DNA from: Eisenbergiella tayi
Lineage (GTDB): Bacteria; Bacillota; Clostridia; Lachnospirales; Lachnospiraceae
DNA: 64,000 nt
Direction: 5' to 3'
Assembly (NCBI RefSeq): GCF_001881565.1
Contig: NZ_MPDJ01000011.1
Coordinates: 93,534-157,533, forward strand
The first letter of the stretch is position 1; every line of letters begins with the position of its first letter. The position numbers and the translations under genes are program-made. Below the pieces are notes generated by a model. It ran no database searches, was not told the origin of the DNA, and was given only the letters and a program-made list of their open reading frames with translations. This document shows, piece by piece, positions 52,080-60,559 of the stretch.

Positions 52080-54439
52080 ATCTGACCTCCTCGATCCTTC
52101 TCATCCATCAGCCTTTCCGCTGCCAGCCAGGCCTGTCCCAAAGCGATCCCGCCGTCATTTCCCGGCACCTGTTCATTCACATATACCCGGAACCCCTGTT
52201 CTTCCAGAAGGCTCCGGCATCTTTCCTGCAGAATCACATTGGCAAAGACACCGCCGCTTAAAGCCACCTTATCCTCATGAAATCTTTCCCGGATCCTGCG
52301 GCACATTTCCAGCACCATACAGGAAACCGCTTCATGGAAGCCGAGAGCCAGGGCCTCCGCCCTCTCTTCCTCTTTATACCACGTCTTTGCTGCTCTTGTC
52401 TCCCGGAAAATTTTACGTATTATTTCTTTCCTGTCAGCCAGAAGGATTTCTTCTTCCTCCCGAATGGGAAAGTAAAGCTCCGGCGGGGCCGCATTCTTCT
52501 CTATCGCCCGGGCCGCCGCATTCTCCAGGGCTATGGCACATTCCCCTTCATAGCTGTTGTATTCCCTGATTCCCAGAAGTGCGCTCACCGCATCAAAAAG
52601 CCGTCCCACGCTGCTGCTTTTTTCCGTATTGATATGATTGGAAACCGCAGCACGGACCATTTTCTCTCTGAGTTCCTCCTCAGGCCGGTCATTCTCTGTT
52701 TTTCCCTTCGAAAGCTCACATCCGGCCTGATAAAGATGGCAGAGAGCGGTGAGCCCGGCATCCTTTGCCGAAGAATCGCCGCCAGCCAGCTCCGTTTCTT
52801 CCAGATGCCCCGCACGGAGAAAGGAACCGCCCTCACACAGCAGAAATTCCCCTCCCCAAACCGTTCCGTCCGTTCCATAGCCTGTACCGTCAAAAACAAC
52901 GGCTATGCAGCGGCGCAGACCATGTTCCGCCATCACGGATGCCGCATGGGAATGATGATGCTGGAAAGGAAACAGCGGCAGATTCCTTTCTTCCGCAAGG
53001 CGTGCCGCCTCCCCGGCTGTCGCATATCCCGGATGAAGATCGCATGCCACCGCTCCGGGTACCATTCCGAACAGCTTCTCCATGTGCTCCGTAGCCTGCA
53101 GGAAGGTACGGAACACCTTGTAGCTTTCCATATCGCCGAAATACTGGCTCATATATCCCCTCTTCCGGTAAGCCAGACAGAAGCAAGCTTTCAAATCCCC
53201 TCCCATGGCAAGCACCGGAACCAGACATTTTCCCGGAAGGGCGACAGGAGCCGGGACAAAGCCTCTGCTCCGCCGCAGAAGCTGAGGCCGCCCACCCGTT
53301 ATCCGCATCAGGGAATCATCCAGGGGAGTCACAATTTTTCTATCATTCCACGCGATTCCTTCAAGCAGCATCGGCTGCTGCTTCCAAAGCTCTTCCATTT
53401 CCTCATCCGAGGTCAGTATAGGTTCATCCGTCACATTGCCGCTGGTCATCACCAGAGGCCCGGCGGCTTCGGTAAGCATCTGATGCAGCCCCGTGTAAGG
53501 AAGAAAGGCTCCCAGGAACCGGCTCTCACCGCTCACTCCCGATGCGAAGCCGTACCTGCCCTTTTTCAGATTCAGAAGCACAATCGGCCGGGCCTGTGAA
53601 AGAAGCAGTGCTTCCTCCTGTTCTGAAACCATACACATCTCACGTATGCTTTCCATGGAAGGAAACATAACGGCAAAGGGCTTTTTATCCCTGTGCTTGA
53701 GCTGCCGAAGCCGATCCACGGAATCCGCATTATCCGGACGGCAGGAAAACTGATAGCCGCCGATTCCCTTCAGGGCTATCACCCCGCCTCTTTGCAAAAC
53801 AGACAGGGCCTCCTCCAGCGCCTCTTCCTTTTCCCTGTATACAACAGCGCCTTCATCTCCCCGGGCCTTCCAGCAAAGCTGAGGGCCGCAGTCATGACAG
53901 GATATAGTCTGTGCATGGCGGCGCCGGTTTCCCATCTGTGCATACTCTTTTCTGCAGGAAGGGCACATGGCAAATTCCCTCATGGTGATATGATCCCTGT
54001 CGTAAGGGACCGCCTCCATAATACTGTAGCGGGGGCCGCAGTTTACGCAGCTGATAAAAGGATAACGGTATCTGCCATCTCCCGGCTTTTTCATTTCTGC
54101 AAGACATTCTTCACAGACCGGCAGATCCGGCGGAAGAAGAGGAAGATCCGCACGATTCTCCGCCTCGCTTTCCACAATCCGGAAATCAGAAGGACAGGAA
54201 CCTTCCTTTTCTGCCCTCTCCGCCTGGACCCGGTCCACTCTGGCCGCCGGAGGCGCATATGAACGAAGGCGACAGATAAAGTTATCCATCGCCTCCGCAT
54301 CTCCAAACGCATCTATCCTTACCACTCCGCCGCTGTTGCGGACACTTCCCTTGATATGAAGTTGTTCAGCCAGGGCTGCCACAAAGGGCCGGTAACCGAC
54401 TCCCTGTACCACGCCCAGAATGGTAATTTCATATCTCAT
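52070..54439 (-). CDS. hypF: Carbamoyltransferase HypF
   Basis: A 789-residue multidomain enzyme making the carbamoyl precursor of the cyanide ligands. Order: acylphosphatase-like domain (GVVQGVGYRPF at 9-19), zinc fingers (CEECLAEM, CVNCGPRYS, CPSCRKEY, CHDCGPQL), YrdC-like domain (GGVIALKGIGGYQFSC, RLRQLKHRDKKPFAVMF) and Kae1-like ATP-binding domain (FPFQHHHSHAASVMAEHG, VVFDGTGYGTDGTVWGGEFL). Standard length. It overlaps the ferredoxin-like gene by four bases, so synthesis is coupled to that of the hydrogenase subunits. Confidence 0.97.
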   Translation of the reverse strand: MRYEITILGVVQGVGYRPFVAALAEQLHIKGSVRNSGGVVRIDAFGDAEAMDNFICRLRSYAPPAARVDRVQAERAEKEGSCPSDFRIVESEAENRADLPLLPPDLPVCEECLAEMKKPGDGRYRYPFISCVNCGPRYSIMEAVPYDRDHITMREFAMCPSCRKEYAQMGNRRRHAQTISCHDCGPQLCWKARGDEGAVVYREKEEALEEALSVLQRGGVIALKGIGGYQFSCRPDNADSVDRLRQLKHRDKKPFAVMFPSMESIREMCMVSEQEEALLLSQARPIVLLNLKKGRYGFASGVSGESRFLGAFLPYTGLHQMLTEAAGPLVMTSGNVTDEPILTSDEEMEELWKQQPMLLEGIAWNDRKIVTPLDDSLMRITGGRPQLLRRSRGFVPAPVALPGKCLVPVLAMGGDLKACFCLAYRKRGYMSQYFGDMESYKVFRTFLQATEHMEKLFGMVPGAVACDLHPGYATAGEAARLAEERNLPLFPFQHHHSHAASVMAEHGLRRCIAVVFDGTGYGTDGTVWGGEFLLCEGGSFLRAGHLEETELAGGDSSAKDAGLTALCHLYQAGCELSKGKTENDRPEEELREKMVRAAVSNHINTEKSSSVGRLFDAVSALLGIREYNSYEGECAIALENAAARAIEKNAAPPELYFPIREEEEILLADRKEIIRKIFRETRAAKTWYKEEERAEALALGFHEAVSCMVLEMCRRIRERFHEDKVALSGGVFANVILQERCRSLLEEQGFRVYVNEQVPGNDGGIALGQAWLAAERLMDEKDRGGQICV

Positions 54440-54933
54440 GTATGCTCCTGCCCCGCTGTCTGTACCGCTTCCGGCTTTGCGGCAGGCTGAGCAGCTTCCG
54501 CTTTAGCCGCAGGCTTTACCGCTTCCTGTCCGGCTGCGGGCTGAGCCGCCGGTTTCACAGCGGGCTTTGCCGCAGGTTCCGGCATATTAGTCTTAATAAA
54601 GCTGTCCGTCTTCTTCGTTCCATCCGGCTCAGTATAGCTCTGCTTCATGGACAGACATTTCTTCGGGCAGGTTTCCACGCAGCACCCGCACTGGATGCAG
54701 CCGAATCTTTCGATTTCCCACAGCTTGGCGGCCCTGTCCACGGTAATGGCCCCCGTGGGGCATTTCCGGGCGCAGAGGCTGCAGAGTACACAGGTATCTA
54801 TATCGACTTCCACATGCCCTCTCGTCCTGTCGGGATACTCCCTTGGCTGCTCCGGATACGGTCTTGTTGCAGGCTTGCTGAACAGGTTCTTCAAAGCCAC
54901 GCTTGTAAATTTCATTGTGTTCATTTGCTTCAT
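54436..54933 (-). CDS. echF: Ech hydrogenase ferredoxin subunit EchF with Pro/Ala/Lys-rich tail
   Basis: A 165-residue subunit carrying two 4Fe-4S clusters: Cys 48, 51, 54, 58 and Cys 79, 82, 85, 89 (CVLCSLCARKCP; CIQCGCCVETCP). It passes electrons from soluble ferredoxin to the small subunit. A C-terminal tail from about 118 consists of repeated PAAKPA / AVKPAA units and ends before hypF; this is longer than in typical EchF (around 120-140). The start ATG 54933 follows GGAAGGAG; 13 codons upstream in frame are not supported. Confidence 0.9.
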   Translation of the reverse strand: MKQMNTMKFTSVALKNLFSKPATRPYPEQPREYPDRTRGHVEVDIDTCVLCSLCARKCPTGAITVDRAAKLWEIERFGCIQCGCCVETCPKKCLSMKQSYTEPDGTKKTDSFIKTNMPEPAAKPAVKPAAQPAAGQEAVKPAAKAEAAQPAAKPEAVQTAGQEHT

Positions 54934-54956
54934 TGTATTACGCTCCTTCCCCTTCG

Positions 54957-56036
54957 TCAGCGTTCTGTACAACTGATGCAGGGATCGATTGTCAGAATCA
55001 GAATCGGCACATCTGCCAGCTGACAGCCCTTCAGCGTCTCAAGCAAAGCGGGCAGATTCGCAAAGGTAGGGGTACGTACCCGGAAACGGTCGATAAACTT
55101 CGTACCGTTAGCCTTCACATAATAAATCGCCTCTCCTCTGGGCTGTTCCTCTCTCATGAAGTATTCTCCATCCGGGAAGCCCTTGAAAGGAACCGCCACT
55201 TCTCCGCCGGGGATTCTGGAAATTGCCTGACGTATCAAATCAATAGACTGGAAAATTTCACGGATACGCACGTCACATCTGGCATAACAGTCTCCCACCG
55301 TACTGGTGATCGGCTCAAAGTTCAGATCTGCATATGCCGCATAACCCAGCTTCCTGTTATCCAGGGCGATACCGCTGGCCCGCATGAACGGCCCTACCGC
55401 GCCCAGGTCATGGGCCTGCTCTTTTGTAAGGAAGCCAACATCACGAAGACGGCTGTTCACGGCCGTATCCTCCAGGAAGGTTCTGGCCACCACCTTCAGC
55501 TCCTTCTCAATATCCGTAAAATCCGCCACGAACTGCCGGAGCATGGAAGCATCCATATCCTTACGCTGTCCGCCGATTTTATTTACGGAAAAAATAACCC
55601 TGCCTCCTGTGGATGCTTCAAACATATCCAGAACCTTTTCCCTGATTTTCCAGGACTGCATGAAAAGACTCTCAAAACCAAAAGCATCTGCGAGAAGGCC
55701 CAGCCAGAGCAGATGGCTGTGAATTCTTGACATTTCACACCATATTGTGCGCAGGTAATAAGCTCTGGGCGGAAGTTCAATGTTCATAATGTGTTCCACA
55801 GCCTCGCAATAGCCCATGCCATGCATGAAGCTGCAGATTCCGCATATACGTTCCGCTACATATACATACTCGGTAAATTCTTTTTTCTCGACCAGTTTTT
55901 CCAGTCCTCTGTGTACGAAGCCGATGGAAGGTATCGCCTCCACGACTTTTTCATCCTCTAAAACCAAATCCAGATGAATCGGCTCCGGCAGTACCGGATG
56001 CTGCGGTCCAAATGGAATCGTGCTGCGTGTGGACAT
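54957..56036 (-). CDS. echE: Ech [NiFe]-hydrogenase large subunit EchE
   Basis: A 359-residue catalytic subunit of a group 4 (energy-converting) [NiFe]-hydrogenase. Both metal-binding pairs are intact: RICGIC with Cys65 and Cys68, and the terminal DPCISCTER with Cys353 and Cys356. The protein ends at that Arg, the residue after which maturation proteases cut in relatives, so no C-terminal extension is present. PFGPQHPVLPEPIHL and the HRGLEKLVE segment are typical. It reduces protons or oxidises H2 at the membrane's cytoplasmic face as part of EchA-F. Confidence 0.95.
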   Translation of the reverse strand: MSTRSTIPFGPQHPVLPEPIHLDLVLEDEKVVEAIPSIGFVHRGLEKLVEKKEFTEYVYVAERICGICSFMHGMGYCEAVEHIMNIELPPRAYYLRTIWCEMSRIHSHLLWLGLLADAFGFESLFMQSWKIREKVLDMFEASTGGRVIFSVNKIGGQRKDMDASMLRQFVADFTDIEKELKVVARTFLEDTAVNSRLRDVGFLTKEQAHDLGAVGPFMRASGIALDNRKLGYAAYADLNFEPITSTVGDCYARCDVRIREIFQSIDLIRQAISRIPGGEVAVPFKGFPDGEYFMREEQPRGEAIYYVKANGTKFIDRFRVRTPTFANLPALLETLKGCQLADVPILILTIDPCISCTER

Positions 56037-56067
56037 AATCTATTCTCCTTGTATCAATGCGATTATA

Positions 56068-56406
56068 CTACTCTTTAAAAGGTGCTTCCTTCTTAATACG
56101 GTACAGGTTTCCATGGTAATCCAATGAAATCATCTTAATATTGATGCCGAACAGATCATGAATTTCATTCTCATATAAAAAGGCAGGCGCATAAATATCA
56201 CTGATGCTCACAATTTCCGTATCGGGCAGTATGCTGATCCTTAGCCCCACCATCTTATATTCTTTACCGAAGGAATAGGTTATTTCTATCCTGTCCCCCG
56301 CTTTTGCCGCACAAATCTGTATAATCCTGTAATCCCTGTGCTTCAGCATCAGGACCTCGGTAACCAGATTTTCCGGTTCCACCTGCATGATTTCGCCGTC
56401 GATCAT
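56068..56406 (-). CDS. echD: Ech hydrogenase subunit EchD (NuoC-like)
   Basis: A 112-residue protein resembling the 30-kDa NuoC/EchD subunit. The conserved end segment DIYAPAFLYENEIHDLFGINI is the NuoC signature (W/F-E-E-DLFGI). It bridges the large subunit and the membrane part and binds no cofactor. It overlaps echC by four bases. Confidence 0.9.
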   Translation of the reverse strand: MIDGEIMQVEPENLVTEVLMLKHRDYRIIQICAAKAGDRIEITYSFGKEYKMVGLRISILPDTEIVSISDIYAPAFLYENEIHDLFGINIKMISLDYHGNLYRIKKEAPFKE

Positions 56407-56882
56407 TTCGCTCCTCCTTCCGGTTTTTCCTGTCCGTTATCCGCCGTCTTATGGGAAGCGGCTTCCGCTCTCTTCTTATCCAGCAAAGCGACAGCCTTTA
56501 CCACGCCATCAATAATCGCTTCCGGACGGGCCGCACAGCCGGGCACATAGATATCCACCGGAATAGTGGTATCCACACCGCCTAAAATATTATAGCATTC
56601 CTTAAATATACCGCCGTTGCAGGCGCATATTCCCACTGCCACCACCACTTTGGGAGAAGGCATCTGGGAATAAAGCTGCTGTACCACAGGCTTATTCTGT
56701 TCGTTGATGCCTCCGGTAATCAGGAAAATATCCGCATGCTTGGGATTTCCCGTATTAATAACCCCGAACCGCTCCACGTCATAGACCGGAGTCAGGCAGG
56801 CCAGCACTTCTATATCACATCCATTGCAGCTGGAGCCGTCATAATGCAGCAGCCAGGGTGATTTTGATATTTTCATTTTCAT
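56403..56882 (-). CDS. echC: Ech [NiFe]-hydrogenase small subunit EchC
   Basis: A 159-residue NuoB-like small subunit with the proximal 4Fe-4S cluster. Cysteines in SSCNGCDIEVL (19, 22), GICACNGGIF (86 and 88) and VPGCAARPEAI (116) cover the usual ligands. It relays electrons between EchF and the NiFe site of EchE. A charged C-terminal tail (KKRAEAASHKTADNGQEKPEGGAK) is lineage-specific. Confidence 0.93.
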   Translation of the reverse strand: MKMKISKSPWLLHYDGSSCNGCDIEVLACLTPVYDVERFGVINTGNPKHADIFLITGGINEQNKPVVQQLYSQMPSPKVVVAVGICACNGGIFKECYNILGGVDTTIPVDIYVPGCAARPEAIIDGVVKAVALLDKKRAEAASHKTADNGQEKPEGGAK

Positions 56883-56902
56883 TCCTTCCTTTCCGGTTCC
56901 CG

Positions 56903-57769
56903 CTATTTCATCAGCATGACGATCATCAGGTTAATCCCGCCTGCCGCCAGCGTAACAATCCAGGTCCATTTCAGCATGATCTGCCATTTTACCCTGGGGA
57001 ATGTATTATCAATCAAAGTTTCCAGAAGGAACGCGAGCAAACAGACTACAATAGCCGCCGGAATGCTCCACCAGCTGGAATTGATGATAAAAAGCCCCAC
57101 AACACCCAAAAGGAATACATTTTCATACCAGTGGGATAAGGTAACCAGAGCCAGGATATTACCGGAAAGCTCTGTTGTCATACCTCTTACCATCTCCTGA
57201 TGCGCATGGTGTGAGGTACTGATATCAAAAGGCGACTTTCTGAATTTAATAGTCAGGATATAAAGGAAACCAATGAAAAATCCGGGCAGGAGGACAATCG
57301 CCGAAACATTACTCTGGGCGATCTCCTTTATGGAAAAGCTTCCTGTCGCAATATAAAACCCGATAGCGGTAAGCAGCACCATAGGCTCATAAGCCATCAT
57401 CTGCATCAGTTCCCTCTGGGCGCCCATGGAGCTGTACGGCGCATTCGCCGAACAGGCCGACATGATAAAGAAGATCCCTGCCAGAGTCAGTGCAAAGAAC
57501 ACCAGCAGAATATCTCCGCCCCAGAAAAACAGAGCCCCTGTAAATACTACGAATACCAGGAAACCGCATACCAGGAAATCCTGTACACTGTTTACCACAA
57601 CAGACTGCTTGGCAAACAACTTATTAAGATCATAAAAAGGCTGCAGCAAGGAAGGCCCTTTCCTTCCCTGCATACGGGCCGACACCTTACGGTCAATTCC
57701 TTCCAGAAGGCCTCCCGCAAAAGGTGCACCGATAATATACAAAAGGGCCAGGAAAAAATATTTTGACAT
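56903..57769 (-). CDS. echB: Ech hydrogenase membrane subunit EchB (NuoH-like)
   Basis: A 288-residue membrane protein with about eight helices, homologous to NuoH/HycD. The conserved GIDRKVSARMQGRKGPSLLQPFYDLNKLF segment (about 24-52) and PFDISTSHHAHQEMV (about 179-193) line the interface with the peripheral arm. It belongs to the ion-translocating part. It overlaps echA by one base (stop and start share the boundary). Confidence 0.94.
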   Translation of the reverse strand: MSKYFFLALLYIIGAPFAGGLLEGIDRKVSARMQGRKGPSLLQPFYDLNKLFAKQSVVVNSVQDFLVCGFLVFVVFTGALFFWGGDILLVFFALTLAGIFFIMSACSANAPYSSMGAQRELMQMMAYEPMVLLTAIGFYIATGSFSIKEIAQSNVSAIVLLPGFFIGFLYILTIKFRKSPFDISTSHHAHQEMVRGMTTELSGNILALVTLSHWYENVFLLGVVGLFIINSSWWSIPAAIVVCLLAFLLETLIDNTFPRVKWQIMLKWTWIVTLAAGGINLMIVMLMK

Positions 57770-59694
57770 CAGAGCGCACCTCCTATCGTCATAATCATAA
57801 GAATAATCAGCGCTCCCGCAGCCAGCACCATGGATGGCAGAAGAAGCTTGTTTTCCCCGAAATAATCAGGCATATACCAATTAGCCAGGTACATGTGCTT
57901 TTCTTCCCCGAAGGAATCCGTGAAATTTCTGTCATCACCGGCATTCGCACCGCCCATGTAGGACATAACCAGCTTATTTTTCTTGCCCAGCGTAAGGATA
58001 CGCACTGCTATCGGCAGAACCAGAATCGTACACAGCATCATAATCATGATGTAAAGATTGCCGGTCCCGATCAGGTTAGGCACATACTGATGATACATAT
58101 CCATCAGGAAAGGCTCGATCAAATATGTGGATACCAACGGGAAGGTCAGGCACAGGGCAACCATGATCACACTTAAGGAAATCAGGGAAGTCCATTCGCT
58201 CTTCTTCGTCACATTGGTAAGCTGCTCCGAATGATGGTGGACCGCCACCAGTGATCCCAGCCATTTGGTCCAGTAAAACAAGGTAGTCGCACTGCCGAAT
58301 ACGAGGAAAATAACGAGAAGAATGCTTCCTGAATCCACATAAGCCTTCAGTGCCGCCCACTTGGAAATCAGCATTCCGAAGGGGGCAAGGAACATACCCG
58401 CTATACCGATAATCATTACATAAGCCAGTCCGGGCAGCTTGACAATCAGCCCGTGCATATCTTCAATATTCCTGCTTCCCGTACAGTTTTCCACCGCGCC
58501 TACGGAAAGGAACATAAGGGATTTGGATACGGCATGGAACATCATCAGAAGGATGGCCGCCCATACCGCCTCATGCATACCCACACCGGCACAGGCTGTA
58601 ATCAGCCCCAGATTGGATATTGTGGAATATGCCAGAACCTTCTTTCCGTCATCCTGGGAAATCGCCAGCATGGAGGTCACCAGGAAAGTAAAGCCGCCGA
58701 TAGTCGTTACCATCGTACCGGCCAGATTGCCCTCCATGGCCGGAGCCAGACGGATCAGCAGATATACGCCTGCCTTAACCATCGTTGCGGAATGCAGAAG
58801 CGCGCTGGTAGGCGTAGGCGCCACCATCGCCCCCAGAAGCCAGCCTGAAAAAGGAAGCTGCGCACTCTTGGTCAGTCCTGCAAACGCCAGGAAAACAACC
58901 GGTATCAATGCCAGCCCCGCCTTCGCGTCCGAGCTGACGGCGAGAGCCACAAGATCCTGAATATTAATGACCTGAAGGGAAATTGCCGCATAGGCAATAG
59001 CCACCGCAAAGCCGAGGCCGCCCAGCAGGTTCATCCACAAAGCCTTAAAGGAATTCTCCATTGCTTCATCCGTCTGGTTATATCCGATCAGGAGGAAGGA
59101 GCAGATGCTTGTAATCTCCCAGAAGAAATAAATCCAAATCAGATTACTGGAGAAGATGAGTCCCATCATGGCCCCCAGGAACAAAAACAGCATCCCGAAA
59201 AAGAAATACCGTCTGTCCTTATAATCCAGATGATGCCTGTTATAGTCCTTCATATAACCAAGGGCATATACACAGATCAAACAGCCTACAATACCGATGA
59301 TCAGGCTCATGGCTATGGTAAGCTTGTCCGCATAAATATGATTTCCGGGAATTTCCGTACGGCCGGTAAGCTCCAGCCAGGTCATCAGTCCCGTCTGTAC
59401 TATGGACAGTAAAGCACAGTAATACTTTCTGAATTTAAAACTGTAATAAAATACAAGAACTACCAGTCCCCATTCCACAACCAGCATCAGCATATCGATA
59501 CCGTGTGTGTGAGGCAGGTAAGAAACGGTTTCCCCTGAAATCAGGCTGGTTACCGCAAAATAAATGACTGCCGCTACTAAGATCCCGCAGAGAGTAAACT
59601 GAACGCATCTTCTGATCAGTCCGCTCTTTCTCATGCATGACATAATAAGTGCAGCAAAGAAAGGAAACAGAATTAAAAAACCTATGATTCCCAT
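57769..59694 (-). CDS. echA: Ech hydrogenase membrane subunit EchA (NuoL/Mrp-like antiporter)
   Basis: A 641-residue multi-helix subunit of the NuoL/M/N antiporter family. Conserved parts include the LLHSATMVKAGVYLLIRLAP block and SAQLPFSGWLLGAMVAPTPTSALLHSATMV, with lysine and glutamate residues in helices that carry protons or sodium. It provides the ion-pumping module of the Ech complex. It is the first gene of the operon, 130 bases downstream of a good promoter. Confidence 0.94.
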   Translation of the reverse strand: MGIIGFLILFPFFAALIMSCMRKSGLIRRCVQFTLCGILVAAVIYFAVTSLISGETVSYLPHTHGIDMLMLVVEWGLVVLVFYYSFKFRKYYCALLSIVQTGLMTWLELTGRTEIPGNHIYADKLTIAMSLIIGIVGCLICVYALGYMKDYNRHHLDYKDRRYFFFGMLFLFLGAMMGLIFSSNLIWIYFFWEITSICSFLLIGYNQTDEAMENSFKALWMNLLGGLGFAVAIAYAAISLQVINIQDLVALAVSSDAKAGLALIPVVFLAFAGLTKSAQLPFSGWLLGAMVAPTPTSALLHSATMVKAGVYLLIRLAPAMEGNLAGTMVTTIGGFTFLVTSMLAISQDDGKKVLAYSTISNLGLITACAGVGMHEAVWAAILLMMFHAVSKSLMFLSVGAVENCTGSRNIEDMHGLIVKLPGLAYVMIIGIAGMFLAPFGMLISKWAALKAYVDSGSILLVIFLVFGSATTLFYWTKWLGSLVAVHHHSEQLTNVTKKSEWTSLISLSVIMVALCLTFPLVSTYLIEPFLMDMYHQYVPNLIGTGNLYIMIMMLCTILVLPIAVRILTLGKKNKLVMSYMGGANAGDDRNFTDSFGEEKHMYLANWYMPDYFGENKLLLPSMVLAAGALIILMIMTIGGAL

Positions 59695-59823
59695 ATGGAA
59701 TTTCCCCCGCTTTCGCCTTATTGGACTTTTACTCAGGCTTATAGGTGGGTAGTACGTGTGCGGGACGGTGATACATGTCCGGACGTATTGCTCATCTAAA
59801 AAAGTTTGAATCAGCCCTTATCC

Positions 59824-59852
59824 ATCCTACTTCTCTTGTCCGAAAGTGTCAA
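59824..59852 (-). promoter_or_regulatory. Promoter of the ech-hyp operon
   Basis: On the minus strand TTGACA (59852-59847), 17-base spacer, TAGGAT (59829-59824). A dyad TGTCA-N2-TGACA (59847-59858) overlaps the -35 and a wider CTTGTC/GACAAG pair (59835-59840, 59855-59860) covers it, suggesting an operator. The transcript would have a leader of about 120 bases before echA; I see no riboswitch in it. Confidence 0.65.
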
Positions 59853-59903
59853 GTGACAAGTATGAAAAAATTGTAGAAAGAAAATCCAATTCATATTATT
59901 GTG

Positions 59904-59912
59904 TGGTATAAT
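59904..59912 (+). promoter_or_regulatory. Extended -10 for the small membrane-protein gene
   Basis: TGG followed by TATAAT (59907-59912), without a clear -35, 89 bases before the start of the 81-residue protein. It is back to back with the ech promoter, so the 307-base intergenic region serves both directions. Confidence 0.5.
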
Positions 59913-60001
59913 ATATACAGCAAATTAATTTACCGGATTTACGGCCGGCAGGAAATCTGCGTTCACCGCATGATTCCGCATAATGTAAAGGAGGTTTCCT
60001 T

Positions 60002-60247
60002 ATGAAATGTCTGTTCAGCTGCGCTAATCAATATGTAAAAGAATCTGACTGGAAGGATTTTGCCCTCGTTAAGCTCTGTCTGTGCGCCATAGGCGTCATG
60101 ATCGGGCTGGCTATTCCAAAAAAGAAAAAGAAGATGCCCTTGCTGATCGCTGCCATTGTATTTATTGCCACCTATATCCCTCTTATGACAAAGTTTCTCC
60201 GGATTGTTTTCCGCAAGGAGGACGATGCCGCCTGTGAATGTGAATAA
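60002..60247 (+). CDS. Small two-helix membrane protein
   Basis: An 81-residue protein with two hydrophobic segments (about 22-37 LVKLCLCAIGVMIGLAIP and 46-63 PLLIAAIVFIATYIPLM) separated by five lysines, and an acidic Cys-containing tail DDAACECE. AAGGAGG precedes the ATG. Related small proteins in Lachnospiraceae are often labelled as phosphate ABC transporter permease, a label I regard as unsupported here because the size is far too small. It lies divergent to the ech operon. Confidence 0.75.
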   Translation: MKCLFSCANQYVKESDWKDFALVKLCLCAIGVMIGLAIPKKKKKMPLLIAAIVFIATYIPLMTKFLRIVFRKEDDAACECE

Positions 60248-60256
60248 GCGATCTGT

Positions 60257-60294
60257 AAAACCGGCCCTGCATACTTGCTGCAGGGCCGGTTTAT
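60257..60294. terminator. Hairpin after the small membrane-protein gene
   Basis: AAACCGGCCCTGCA and TGCAGGGCCGGTTT arms form a 14-bp stem with a 7-base loop, nine bases past the stop. The following T-run is short. On the minus strand it lies just after the UroD fragment, so it may serve both. Confidence 0.75.
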
Positions 60295-60305
60295 AAACAC
60301 AATTC

Positions 60306-60554
60306 TTAACGCTTTCTTAACCTTCCATATTCCAATGACGCCTCATACAGAGCGGTAAGATTTTCTATCTTCCAATCCGGTGTGGAACCGTTTCCCATCG
60401 TCATCAGGAACCTTCCGTCCTGTCTCTTATATGTCTCCATCAGATGCTTTACCTCTTCTCTGACCTCTTCGGGAGTACCGAAGGCCATCAGGTACTGGAC
60501 ATCAAAGCCGGCAAAAATACACAGCCGGTCACCTTTTTGTTTTTCAGGGATCAA
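60306..60554 (-). pseudogene. C-terminal fragment of a UroD-family protein
   Basis: About 82 codons that match the end of uroporphyrinogen-decarboxylase-like proteins: GDRLCIFAGFDVQYLMAFGTPEEVREEVKHLME, then DGRFLMTMGNGSTPDWKIENLTALYEASLEYG. Intact members have 330 or more residues, and nothing of the N-terminal part is present. The fragment begins five bases after the stop of the glycoside-hydrolase gene, so a deletion probably joined the two. A TTG could start it but there is no good ribosome binding site. Confidence 0.72.
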
Positions 60555-60559
60555 TCAGC

